From: Acanthosepion pharaonis
Lineage: Eukaryota; Mollusca; Cephalopoda; Sepiida; Sepiidae
NCBI GenBank assembly: GCA_903632075.3
Contig: CAHIKZ030002035.1
Location: forward strand, 1,305,001-1,369,000
Length of the DNA: 64,000 bases
Direction: 5' to 3'
In this document: piece after piece, positions 52,376 to 62,504 of the stretch
How positions within the stretch are numbered: the first letter of the stretch is position 1
Layout: the number at the start of each line of letters is the position of its first letter
Program-made: the position numbers and the translations under genes
The notes under the pieces: model-generated
Seen by the model: only the letters and a program-made list of their open reading frames with translations
What the model was told of the DNA's origin: nothing
The model's database searches: none

Positions 52376-52711
52376 TGTTATGGTCCGGTTCCTTGTACCA
52401 CGGTGATAGTCCAAGGTAGAACCAATAAAGAAGAACTCGAACACAGGTATGGAATAACACAGAAATATATTAAAAACAGGAATATATACAGAGAAGTAGA
52501 AGTAGTATGAACAATCAGGTTTAGTAGAGAGAACAATGTAGTCACGACCAGTATCACTATTCCAATGTCTTGCAGTAATTGTTGGAACGCGACTCTGTTT
52601 CGGACTGCTTCTGACTCGACTCTTGACTCGACTTGAACTACTGACTGAGGCGCAGTATTTATTAAGTATGGAATAGTGCATTATTATTATTATGGGTAAG
52701 ATCCCATAACA
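52376..52711 (-). mobile_element. Probable solo LTR, 336 bp
   Basis: Termini TGTTATGG and CCATAACA are perfect inverted repeats with TG...CA ends. Flanks are TATCT and ATTCT, an imperfect 5-bp pair. An AATAAA (52424) and, on the minus strand, a CTTAATAAATACTG TATA-like box are present. The minus orientation is tentative. No internal region adjoins. Confidence 0.65.
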
Positions 52712-53164
52712 ATTCTATAGTTTTATTTAGGTCTACAATTTACCAAAACGTGTCGGTTCTCTCGAGTGGTATCTAGTATTCAGTTTCACACTGCTCTTTC
52801 CGTCGGCAACGCCTATTTCTAAAAACGCACGCCACACATTTTACAAAGAAAAAATAATTATCTAGAGAAAACAGTGTCGGTTAATATTCTAGCCGGCACG
52901 GCTTATTCCGCAAAACCTGAGCCACACAACTTGAAAGACACGTGTCTGTTTTCTAGAGAAAACAAAGATGTCGAATAAACAGCTCGAACAGGCGCTGTTT
53001 AAATGTTTTCTTATGTTTCTGCTAGTAAGAAGCTTAAACACTTTGGTAGCGCTTACAGACGCTGCTCATATCAACAGTACCATAATATAGGGGTATTTGC
53101 AGTTCCATATCGCGCATGGATCGTTGTCACTGCATGTACTTCGGGTGGGCAACTCTGCGGTCAC
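52712..53164. other. Unassigned, with a degenerate 100-bp duplication
   Basis: GCCACACATTTTACAAAGAA to TATCTAGAGAAAACAGTGTC (52829-52876) recurs loosely as GCCACACAACTTGAAAGACA to TTTCTAGAGAAAACAAAGAT (52931-52971). Confidence 0.5.
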
Positions 53165-53365
53165 TTTATAATTTAGTCTCAGTATTGCTATAAACGATGA
53201 TAATTATTTGGGCGCTTATTTTTCCTGAAAAGATTATCTTGATTTTTTTTATGTTCTCTCTCCTAAATAATGTTTTCCTTTTCTCATATTCTATCACATT
53301 CAGTAACTCCTTACGTCTTAGTGGATTTAATGCTTTGCTTGGTGATAATATGATATAAAAGCAAA
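53165..53365 (+). mobile_element. LINE 3' UTR remnant; part also inverted at 44965-45095
   Basis: TTACGTCTTAGTGGATTTAA and GCTTTGCTTGG match the LINE 3' UTR consensus. The upstream AGTCTCAGTATTGCTATAAA and CCTGAAAAGATTATCTTGAT appear reversed at 44965-45095. Confidence 0.6.
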
Positions 53366-53631
53366 ATTGAGAGAGTCTTTTCAACATTTGTAAAAAGAAA
53401 GAGAAGAAATATCGGATTAATAAATTATTTCATTAAATCAAGTAAAATTAATCATTCTTCGGTTAGAGTAGACTGTCTTGTCTAGTTCTTCAAAGTTATT
53501 GTTTAAGTTTGCGGTGTAAAAATTTACATTACAGTATAAGAAGTGTCATAAAAATTTAACAGATTTTCTTACCTGCTAGAAATTGTAGCATGTCACCTTC
53601 ATATTCTTTTAGTGAGATGTACACTCTTGTG

Positions 53632-54179
53632 CAAATTAATTGAAACAACCGCTTTAGTTTCCTTTCTTTCACCATACGGTCATATTTAGACCCACTAGAA
53701 GGAAAAGGTGTAATCGATTTCTATTTTTTTCCTCAAATTAGATCATTTCCAGTGGTGTGCATCAATATGAATCTATTTTCGAGGTGTATAATTAAATTGG
53801 ATTAGCCTTGAAGAATATTGCGTCATCGTGATTGCAGCAGATTTTTGTCATACCCAAACAATATTGTTTCGACTGTCGATTATTTGTCCTACGGTCATTG
53901 TCTACGATGGACGTTACTCCAAGGAAGCATACAAAAATTGTAACACTGCACGAACATACTGGCAAGCCTTACCAGTGAGCAAAGTACTATAGATTGGCCC
54001 GGAAACTCTCCTGATTAAATCCCATCGATAATCTGTGGTCAATCTGCAAGGAACGACTTCGTGTAATGGGCATACGAAGTAATAAAATGTAAACTGAGTC
54101 ATGTTTTATCGGAAAAATACGAAAACAGTAAATAATAACGAAATTATTTGTCTTGTTTCAGGTAATTTGCATAAGGGTG
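53632..54179 (+). mobile_element. Tc1-like element, internally deleted, 548 bp
   Basis: TA flanks both ends (53630-53631 and 54180-54181). Inverted ends: CACTCTTGTGCAAATTAATT on the left and, reversed, CACCCTTATGCAAATTACCT on the right. From ATG 53907 the frame reads MDVTPRKHTKIVTLHEHTGK, the start of a Tc1 transposase. After a stop, NPIDNLWSICKERL is the C-terminal block that carries the third catalytic acidic residue in intact members (here Asp in place of the usual Glu). Everything between is deleted. Confidence 0.88.
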
Positions 54180-54181
54180 TA

Positions 54182-54410
54182 ACTTCCGCTTAAGCAGCCT
54201 CGCTCCCACGAATCCTCGCTTTGTGGAACTGAATTCCAAAAAGATACTGCCCCGGTGATTATAATCTTAACCAGTTCAAGTCTAGTGTTAACCGTTATCT
54301 TCCACACATAACCGCAGACGTTGTACCTCTTACTCTTTATCCCACTACCTCGGATGGCCCCAGGGCTTCGTACAGAGTGAATACTACTGTAAAAAAAAAA
54401 AAGAAAAAAG
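54182..54410 (+). mobile_element. CR1-like LINE 3' end with poly-A
   Basis: GCCTCGCTCCCACGAATCCT, a block reading LNQFKSSVNRYLPHIT, then a 3' UTR and an A-rich run at 54392-54432. It differs from the CTAGTGGC-type 3' UTR copies and matches the style of the LINE at 2-5 kb. Lies immediately beside the Tc1 element. Confidence 0.55.
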
Positions 54411-54469
54411 AAACAAAAAAAAAGAACAAAAATGGCATTTAAAAACTTTATGAATCTTTAACAGACAGA

Positions 54470-55017
54470 TAATGGGAAAACGATTGACAAAGTACGTCAC
54501 AGAGAATTTTTAGAACTGTTAGGTAACCTTGACATATTTGGAAAGTATATTAGAATCATCCCTGTCAATAGAGAGAGAGAGAGAGAGAGAGAGATAAGAT
54601 TATTGAACCGTTAGAGGACATGTGAGAGATAAAAGCAAGGGGAAAAACTAGTTAAGACCACAAGAGATAGAAAGTCAAACATGTCCTGAGGAGACGTGGC
54701 AAATAGAAGAAGAGGATTTCTTTTTTTTTTAATTTTTTAATTAAATATTTAATTAATGCCGGATTTTGATTAATATTGGATTTGCGTAATTAATAACAGG
54801 CTTTTTATAACGTGATAATTAAGACCGTACTCTTGCCTGTAATTAAACCGTTTTTTATTGTTATGTTTGTCATCAATACCATTTGATAAAGTACGACACA
54901 AGTTAGAATTGCTAGGTAACCTTAACATATTTACGAAGGAGATTAGAATAATCCAGGATTTATACTGGAAGCAAAGTGTCAGCATGCGGATAGAAAATGA
55001 ATTCAGTAAGTACCGTG
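54470..55017 (+). pseudogene. RTE-like LINE reverse-transcriptase fragments, two overlapping pieces
   Basis: Piece one (about 54480-54570): TIDKVRHREFLELLGNLDIF, GKYIRIIPVN, cut by a (GA)n run at 54571-54593. Piece two (54885-55017): PFDKVRHKLELLGNLNIF, TKEIRIIQDLYWKQSVSMRI, ENEFSKY. Both cover the same protein region, so they are separate copies. Piece two is interrupted by an LTR-like insertion and resumes at 55463. Confidence 0.8.
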
Positions 55018-55462
55018 GTGTCTTCCCTCTAAAGAGTCTATGTTGGATTCTTCCGTATACTATAAGATTAGTAGGAAAGAAAGCTTTGGGGGAACAGTCG
55101 CACAGATTGTTCAAATGTCCAACTCTCTGCCTCAGCAAAGAGGAACTCGGACGAGGCTTCGCTGCAGAGCAAAGTTTCGTCCGGGGAGGTAGACAGTCCC
55201 TGAACCCGTCTAGGCGGGTTCAAATGGAATATTTTTGGCCGGGCCTACGGGCTCGGAGAAACCTACGGTAAACTCGGCCTTGTGCCACATACACTCCTCG
55301 TGGGGGGGGTGTTAAATATGACAGTCGAATAGATTGAACGCTGGGTCAAACGACACACACTCACTGACGTGTAATACTCTTCTGTTTTATTTACTGTTTA
55401 ATATATGATATATCTGCAACACATGTTTTGTTTTTTCTTTAACTATTTTTTTGGTCACAACA
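55018..55462 (+). mobile_element. LTR-like family Y, near-complete copy inserted in RTE
   Basis: Starts TGTCTTCCCTCTAAAGAGTC, ends GGTCACAACA. GC-rich middle with GAACCCG-TCTAGG-CGGGTTC hairpin, GGCCGGGCCTACGGGCTCGG and CTCGGCCTTGTGCCACATAC. The RTE frame stops at FSKY before it and resumes at SKYTK after it, with GTAAGTA on both sides (left copy six bases away from TGTC). The related locus at 28935 has no insertion. Confidence 0.75.
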
Positions 55463-56640
55463 GTAAGTATACAAAAAATAGAAAGAGGTGTAAGACAAGG
55501 ATGAGTCTTCTCACCGGACTAATTCAACCTGTGCAGTGAGGCGATTCTGAGTGAATTAGAAGGCCTTTGTTTCACATTTGTATCGAGTCACTAACCGAGA
55601 ATTGCTTCGCTTCAGTCAGTCAGTAAACAGGACATTACTTTGTTAAAATATATCGACATTTGCACTTGGACACCTCTGTTAACGAAAGGAATAATTATTT
55701 TTGCAGGCATTTCTTTTTTTATCTAAGTGAATTAGTTCATAAAATTTTTAACCCGCAGTTGAAATCATTTTGAGTCGTAGAGATATCTCGTCGGTAAATA
55801 TCCAATAAACTTCAATGCAAGATTAATGAAATTACATATAACTAGAATTGTCAAACGATTCTTTTAACTGTGGAACTACTCGTTAAACTTACCTTATTTA
55901 TGAAGGATATTAGAATAATCCAGAATCTATACTGGCAGCAAACTGTCTGGGTACGGATAGAAAATGAATTCAATTAATATACAAAAAATAGAAAGAGGTG
56001 TAAGACAAGGATAAGTCTTCTCACCGGACTTATTCAACCTAAACAGTGAGGTGATTCTGAGAGAATTAGAAATCCTGCCAGGATTCAATATTGGTGGCCA
56101 TAATTTTAACAAGATAATATATGCTGATGAGATAGTGTTGATAGCAGATACAGAAAGGTAACTGCAAGAATTTCTTCAGAAGAAAGTTAAGGAAAGCGAG
56201 AAGAAAGGGCTAAATATCAATTGCAAGAAGTCAGAATGCGTGGTTGTTAACAAACGGAATAGCCCAACATGGAAATTAAATTTAGAGATAGCAAAATCAA
56301 TTTAAAGTAGAATTTTAATATCAGTAAAGTGTTTTAACAGAGAACAGAAAGTGCGTCATTGAAATTCGAAGGCGTATTTGGATAGTCAAAGATGCTTTCC
56401 AAAAGTTAAGCAATTTATTAAGAAACAAAAACATTCCGTTAGAAACAAAGTGCTGAACTGTTACTTAATACCAGTCCTCTTATATGACTGTGGATGCTGG
56501 AATAATCTGTGGTTCTACGGAAATATGCTGGGAATACTGAATATACAAGCAAGGACAAAGTTTTAGAGAAAACAAAAACAAAATGGACACTTATAGTTAG
56601 AAAGTGTCATTTGAGATTTTAAAGACATATTTTTATTACT
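55463..56640 (+). pseudogene. Defective RTE-like LINE chain, duplicate of 28935-29890
   Basis: Runs in the same order as the earlier locus: KIERGVRQG block, element X (55568-55725), leader module, RIIQNLYWQQTVWV block, VRQG, NILPGFNIGGHNFNKIIYAD, catalytic box YADE (56120-56131), the same stop after ADTER, KGLNINCKKSECVVV, RRIWIVKDAFQKL, then LNCYLIPVLLYDCGCWNN. About 95% identical by eye to the first locus over about 950 bp; beyond that only family-level similarity remains. Confidence 0.85.
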
Positions 56641-57059
56641 TTTATTTTATTTAATAGAATAATTAGTTCATACAATTTCCACCCGTAGTTGAAATCATTT
56701 TGGGTCGTAAAGATATCACTTCGATAAATATCCAATAAACTTCAATGCAAGATAAATAAAATTACATAAAACTCGAATTCTTATGCGATTCTCTCCAAAG
56801 AACTGTGGAACTGCTCGATAGACTTTATGAATGATATTAGAATAATTCAGAATCGACACTGGCAGCAAAATGTCTGCATGCGCATGGTAAATGCACTCAG
56901 CAAATATACAAAAATTACAAACAGGTGTAAGAAAAGGACGAGTCTTCTCACTGGACTTATTCAATCTATATGGTGAGGCGATTCTGAGAGAATTACAAAC
57001 CCTATCAGGATTCATTATTGGCGGCTACAATTTTAACAAGATAATTGTTATAGTACACA
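56641..57059 (+). pseudogene. Defective RTE-like LINE unit with leader module
   Basis: AGAATAATTAGTTCATACAA leader, LYEXYXNNSEST-like degraded block, then TGVRKGRVFSLDLFNLYGE, AILRELQTLSGFIIGGYNFN and KIIV, where homology stops at an insertion before the YADD box. Confidence 0.75.
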
Positions 57060-57365
57060 TACGGACGATAATGGGTCCCCATGCACATAAATACAGTAGT
57101 GAATACTGTATGTTGATCTGCAGTGTGAGTTTCGTCTCCGGCTGTGCTGCTCACACTCTCTGCTTCCGAGCAGAGAGAATCCCCATACGAGGCTATGTCG
57201 AAGGGCAGTGTGTCGTCTTAGGAAACAGCTACTCGACCCCGTTTTATACGGGGTCTACGGGGAATTTTTTGCCGAGATTACGGGCTTGGATAACCCACAT
57301 TAAATTCGGCCTTGTGCCACATCTGACCGCGTGGGGCGGTTAGTAGCGATCCTGCGGCTAGAGGT
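57060..57365 (+). mobile_element. LTR-like family Y, divergent copy inserted in RTE
   Basis: Shares CTTCCGAGCAGAGAGAATCC-type sequence, a CCCCGTTTTATACGGGG hairpin, GGGCTTGGATAACCCACATT and TTCGGCCTTGTGCCACATCT with 55018-55462. Ends are not clear. Confidence 0.6.
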
Positions 57366-57947
57366 TCATTGTGGAACTCACTTGACTCACTTCTAGCAGT
57401 TGATTACTACTTCTACGCGCCGCCGGCGAATCTTATATGTGTTGTTCTTGAAGTGAAAGAAATCCAGCAGCGTAATATGATTCATTCAGAAGATGACGAT
57501 AAATCGATGCAGCCATATTGGGAAATGGAAACTTCCTGTTCGAGAAAATCGTAAACAACAAAGATACTTAAAAAAAATTACTACAGATAAAGACGGAATA
57601 ATCAAAGAGAAAAAATAAACAAATGAAGAGAAAATTTACAAGATGAAATGTATTTATAAATGCTGTCAAAATATTTTGAGAAAGTCACTTTAAGGTTGAT
57701 TTATTTTTTTTTTAAGTTTTCCATTCAGGCCCTTACTATTAGTTTTCGTATAAAATTAATTCGTTCAAAACTTGGAGATCGAATATCCAAGCATAAACAA
57801 AAATAGTTGTAAGCATGAAGCATAAATAATAAAGTTACGAATAAACGGAAATTGAATTATCTCCAAATTGAAATTCTTTTTGTGCGTTCATCTAATATCT
57901 GAAGTGAAAGGTTTATAGTATTTTTGTTTTGTTTTGTTTTGTTTTTG

Positions 57948-57978
<31 letters not shown>

Positions 57979-58053
57979 CGCCCAAGTAAAATAGCGATTT
58001 CTTGAAAGAGAACGGAACATACGTTTAAAGTCACAAAATTTCATTTCATGATA
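57366..58053. other. No recognised feature; long T-run near 57950
   Basis: A 61-residue frame at 57369-57554 has no known domain. The sequence becomes AT-rich with GTTTT repeats and a poly-T stretch at about 57949-57974. Confidence 0.4.
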
Positions 58054-59290
58054 CAGTAGAATCCCTCATATCCGGAAACCCTTATATCCAGAGTGCCTCA
58101 TATCCGGAATCCCGCATATCCGGACATGATTTTGATGCGTACATTTGAACCCTTTGGCTTATATGTAACTGATATGAATCTCTTTTTTTTTTCAGGAAAT
58201 TTACTTTGGATAATTACTTACGGTTATCTCCCCTTAATGGTTTGTAGTGGTGGAAAAGATGATGGGAATAAGAGGAAAATAACAGCATTGGAGTTATCGC
58301 AATAAGTGGAAATTTTAAACAGACGAGACGCTCGTGAAAGTTCATTGTACCTAATGACTGAGTTCAACATAGGAAAGTCAAAATTGTGTGATATAAAATC
58401 TTCCAAAGAAACTATTTTTCAGCGTTCACATTGTCAAAATGAACAAAGAAATAGAAAACATGACTGTGAAAAAACAACTGGATTGGAATTGAAAAAGTTA
58501 TTGGAAATGTTGTCGATTTTATGGAAAGAAAGCCAGCATTCAACTATGATGATTGCAATAACGCACGCAGAGTTAAACAGTGTCTTTCGTTTAACAATTT
58601 TCAAGAACAAAAGCAAAAAAGGAAATGCGGAAAAAGTTGAGAATGACATTAGAAGAGAAAGAATCGTCATGCAACAACGATTTAAAAAATCCTCGTTACA
58701 TTATTTGTTTTGCATACGTGGCATACTTAGTTTCATGAATTTTCATTAACATTACATAATTTATTCCTTCTTCCTTGAAATCAATTCCGTTTTATTTCAC
58801 TCACCATTAGCTTATTTTGTTTACTATAAACATTGAAAATAAATGTTAAACCTGATTTCAGTTCTTTTATTTTAATCTAAATATAACCCCTTATATCCGG
58901 ACTTTGCAGCCAATTCCTCATATCCGGAATCCCTCCTATCCGGAATCCCTCATATGCGGAATCCCTCATGTCCGGACTTTGTAACCAATTCCTCATATTC
59001 GGAATCCCTTCTATCCGGAATCCCTAATATCCGGAATCCCTCCTATCCGGACTTTGTAACCAATTCCTCATATCCGGAATCCCTCATATCCGGAATCCCT
59101 CATATCCGGACTTTGTAACCAATTCCTCATATCCGGAATCCCTCATATCCGGAATCCCTCATATCCGAACTTTGTAACCAATTCCTCATATCTGGAATAC
59201 CTCATATCCGGAATCCCTCATGTCCGGACTTTGTAACCAATTCCTCATATCCAGAAGGCTTTCTTAGTCTTGTTGCCAGGGATTCTACTG
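58054..59290 (+). mobile_element. Pogo/Tigger-like element with internally expanded end motifs
   Basis: TA flanks at 58052-58053 and 59291-59292; inverted ends CAGTAGAATCCCT on both sides. Inside, the plus frame around 58270-58430 reads RKITALELSQ, stop, VEILNRRDARESSLYLMTEF, NIGKSKLCDIKSSKETIF. This matches the N-terminal CENP-B/pogo-type helix-turn-helix. A further frame (about 58512-58638) reads VVDFMERKPAFNYDDCNNAR, similar to a C-terminal tail. The DDE catalytic core is missing, so the element is a deletion derivative. The 16-bp motif beginning at its end is repeated inside both ends. Confidence 0.85.
58886..59252. repeat. 16-bp end-motif satellite inside the pogo-like element
   Basis: More than 20 copies of CCTCATATCCGGAATC or close variants. 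They are organised into blocks of 59-75 bp that each begin ACTTTGTAACCAATT (at about 58900, 58976, 59051, 59110, 59170 and 59229). The same motif occurs four times just inside the left end (58066-58125). Confidence 0.95.
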
Positions 59291-59763
59291 TATACTGTTG
59301 TGTGTAGTGTAATGATTAGCATGGCGAAAAGTAGAAACTTAATCCGAGTTCATATATTATCCGTTGCGTTCACTTTCACAGTAATTCCTTTCGGGAAGGT
59401 TTAATTCATCTCTTGTTCCCCACTTATAGCCATGGATTGCATAGTAGAACAGACTGAAATCTATCCTTGGGTTTAAGAATTCGTACACCGTATTCATATC
59501 TGTCGAGAAGGTGACAGGAATCCATTCCATTATATTCTCCAAGAAGTTTAATCGAAGTAGATAGATTCCCTTATCGCCCGGTTTATACTGGTAAAACAAG
59601 CCTAACAAAAGGCAATGGAGAGACTTGGTAAAAGACAAGAGGCAAATCTGGCAAAAGATAAAAACTGGTAAAAGGTAATAGTTTGGTTTGGTTTGGTTTG
59701 GTTTGGTTTGTTTTACGGCATATCAGCTTCAATGGATTATTTAAGGCCAACAAGATTTTTATT

Positions 59764-60055
59764 GGTGGCAATTTTTTTTCAAAAATTTATTGCTGGTAAT
59801 GCATTGCTGGTATTAAAACATATTTTAACACTTTCATAGTGTTTTGATGCCGGTTTGGGTGCTAACTATTTGCCCATAGCTGGGACCCTAACAGGTGCTA
59901 CCACCGGGTATATGTATATGGTGAACCTGTGAACATCAGAAATTAAGTGGTGGCTCTACGCTCCTCAAAATCTCCTGATCAGAAGCCTTGCTGTTGGATG
60001 TAGTTTATCGTCTTACCCGGGACGCGAGAGTAGTTTATCGTTATACACAGAACGG
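59764..60055 (+). repeat. Composite repeat copy 3: minisatellites A and B around the core
   Basis: Two A units (AATTTATTGCTGGTAATGCA), the core (GTTTTGATGCCGGTTTGGGT, CATAGCTGGGACCCTAACAG, AAGTGGTGGCTCTACGCTCC, CTCCTGATCAGAAGC) and two B units (GATGTAGTTTATCGTCTTAC and GAGTAGTTTATCGTTATACA). It confirms the A-core-B architecture. Confidence 0.85.
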
Positions 60056-60562
60056 TAAATGGAAACAGACAAACCTGGAAATAAGCAAACTTACTAATAG
60101 GTAAATCTGCTAAAAGTAAAAAGTTACACCTGTTAAAAAAGAAAAGGACCACATAGTAAATGGCAATATGTAACCTTAGTTAAAAGCCAAAGGTCCACCT
60201 GGTAAAAGGCAATAGACACAGCTGGTAAAGGGTAAAAGTTATAGCTGTTAAAATGCAATAGGCAAACCGAATAAAATTCAATACGAACACTTAGCATAAG
60301 GCGAAAGGCATACCATGTAAAAGGTAAACCCAATAAAAGGCAAATGCGATAAAAGGCAAAAGGCAAATATTGTAAAACCGAAAAGACACGTAAAATTGGT
60401 AAAAATCAAAAGCCGCATCAGGTAACATCCAAAATGAAACCTAATGATGGGCTAATTTGATAAAAGTCAATTGAGAAATAGGTAAAAGGTAATCGAATAT
60501 CTGGTAAAATGCAGAAGACAGTGCGGGAAAAGCAACCCTGGCAAAAGTCAATAGGGAAACCT

Positions 60563-60690
60563 GGTTTGATCTAACGGTTAGCAAGCTTATCTGGCTAGAT
60601 CAACTACGACTGAATTGTGAATTCGATCTTCACTGCTTGGCCTTATACTTTCCACCTTGTGCCGCATCAAAGCTAGGCTTAGTAAATCCC
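60563..60690 (+). repeat. SINE S3, sense, with 12-bp target duplication
   Basis: GATCTAACGGTTAGCAAGCT (A box side) and GTGAATTCGATCTTCACTGC (B box), tail TTGTGCCGCATCAAAGCTAG. Flanked by GGGAAACCTGGT and GGGAAAGCTGGT, within the minisatellite. Confidence 0.8.
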
Positions 60691-61060
60691 TATCGGGAAA
60701 GCTGGTTAAAGGCAATAAACAAATCTGATAAAAGCAAAAAAATCCTGTTAAAAGGCAATATACAAACCACACCTTGGAGTACGACTTGCAACATTTTGTA
60801 TATTTGAATCTAGAGGAAAAAAATAGTATGTATGTGTGCTTGGGATGATTTAATCTCCAAGTGAAATGATTTGTTAAACAACAACTGAATAACAGATAAA
60901 AGTGGCGAGTGATTGTATTACATAATAATAAATATTATAATATTAATAAAATAATTAAGAATAAAAAATATTAATATCAAAATATAAAATAATCAGAAAT
61001 CAGAATAATTATGAAGAAAAAATCTTTTTCAATATGAAACTTCCGAAATGTCCAAGGAAA

Positions 61061-61266
61061 ATTGACATTTTTCTATATTTCTGAGATGAGGTATTATTTA
61101 CACTATTTACATTATTCGGACTATTTTCCTCATCTTTTTCGCTATATTTATTACAACGTTTCGGCTGTTGTACGCTCCGGCCTTCTTCAGGTGGTTGGAA
61201 TGTCGAACTGAACCCTTTATTTCGCACACAGGGTTAGACTGTTCTAGTTCCACGTGCCATGTTTTT
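61061..61266 (-). repeat. Palindrome left arm with hammerhead-like motif
   Basis: Reverse complement of 61406-61609. On the minus strand CTGAAGA (61190-61184) leads to a GGC...GCC helix and GAAAC (61162-61158). This satisfies CTGANGA...GAAA of a hammerhead core, with a short helix II and a long loop. Confidence 0.8.
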
Positions 61267-61405
61267 AATGGATATCAGTTATCAGTTATCTCCTGTTAAT
61301 TCCCCTCTCCAAGTTTTCCACTGCCTTAACCGGGTATTGAACTCACATTGTTTGGGTTCTGTCACTGGATCTAACCAACGCCTTTATCCAATGTTTCATG
61401 TGTCC
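61267..61405. other. Palindrome loop, possible antisense tRNA-like SINE
   Basis: CCGGGTATTGAACTCACATT and ATCTAACCAACGCCTTTATC resemble an antisense B box and A box. Not certain. Confidence 0.35.
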
Positions 61406-61795
61406 TTAAACATGGCATATGTAACTAGAACAGTCTACCCCAGTGAGTGAAATAAAGGGTTCAGTTCGATATTCCAATCATCTGAAGAAGCCCGGAGCGT
61501 ACAACGGCCGAAACTTTGTAATAAATATGGCGACAAAGATAAGGACAATAGCCCGAATAATGTAAATAATGTACATAATACCTCATCTCATAAATATAGA
61601 CAGATACTGAAGGGCCGAAACATTGTAATAAATATGACGACAAAGATGAGGACAATAGTCCGAATAATGTAAATAACGTACATAATACCTCATCTCAGAA
61701 ATAAAGACAGATACAGAAAGGCCGAAACGTTGTAATAAATATGGCGAAAAGATGAGGACACTAATCTGAGTAATGTAAATAGTGAAAACTCACAT
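61406..61795 (+). repeat. Palindrome right arm extended into a 107-bp tandem array
   Basis: CTGAAGA at 61482-61488 and GAAAC at 61510-61514 repeat the hammerhead-like core. From 61506 the sequence GGCCGAAAC...ATACCTCATCTCA...GACAGATAC repeats with starts at 61506, 61613 and 61720 (107-bp period). Confidence 0.88.
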
Positions 61796-61984
61796 TTAAA
61801 AGAGTTTAATGAATTGTCACATATTTAAACGGGTCTATTGATATATTTGGTAACTGAATTTCACATCGAAATATTTTTCTTTATTGATATGGTCGAACTA
61901 TCAACAAATATTTGTACATAACTAAACAATTTTCTAATATTAAAAATGTTATGTAAAGTTATCGTTGAAACATGGCATACTTTC

Positions 61985-61990
61985 AGGTCA

Positions 61991-62046
<56 letters not shown>
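61985..62046. repeat. (CT)n(TA)n microsatellite
   Basis: CT run followed by TA run. Confidence 0.95.
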
Positions 62047-62052
<6 letters not shown>

Positions 62053-62175
62053 AAAAGAAATAATTAAATAAAATGAGTCAATAAAACTCTAGAGTCAGAC
62101 TGTTGATTGTAAAAGCAATCAGCTAAGTGACAAAATCGATATTTTAATTAAACTTTATATAGATATATATATCGT

Positions 62176-62410
62176 TGTATAGCTGGCCGCTCGTATTCGA
62201 GGATACGTGTATACTCGGGCGGCTAGCCAATCTATACTGCAGACTGGCTTAGACGCATTTTGTGTTTGTTCAACACCCACAGAGCCTACCTGTGGCTTAT
62301 ACTGTGGAATATACATTGGAATATACCTGTGGAATATACAGAGAAGACCTTAGTCAAAGTTTCTGGGAGAGAGCGTGTTATCTAGCATGATCAATAATTT
62401 GAACAAATTC
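62176..62410 (-). repeat. Dispersed repeat R, copy 2, inverted
   Basis: TAGCTGGCCGCTCGTATTCG, GGGCGGCTAGCCAATCTA and CAGAGCCTACCTGTGG are the reverse complement of the blocks at 6667-6882. A local triplication around GTGGAATATACA is present at 62305-62340. Confidence 0.75.
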
Positions 62411-62504
62411 TACGTTTTAACATTTTTACTCGCTTAGGTTTTTCTTTCGATTAAAAGATAAGGCACTGGACGATTTGTTTCGCCCTCTTCGGATGTTTCT
62501 AGTT

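Larger units (their letters stand above)
59590..60775. repeat. Degenerate 21-23-bp minisatellite with two insertions
   Basis: Units approximate CTGGTAAAAGGCAATAGACA with much drift: 59590-59680, 60056-60562 and 60691-60775. A composite repeat (59764-60055) and a SINE (60563-60690) interrupt it. A (GGTTT)n run at 59683-59710 borders the first gap. Confidence 0.85.

Noticed and set aside
55018..55330. Family Y GC-rich hairpin region as a hammerhead ribozyme
   Set aside because: It contains hairpins but no CTGANGA plus GAAA arrangement around a helix.
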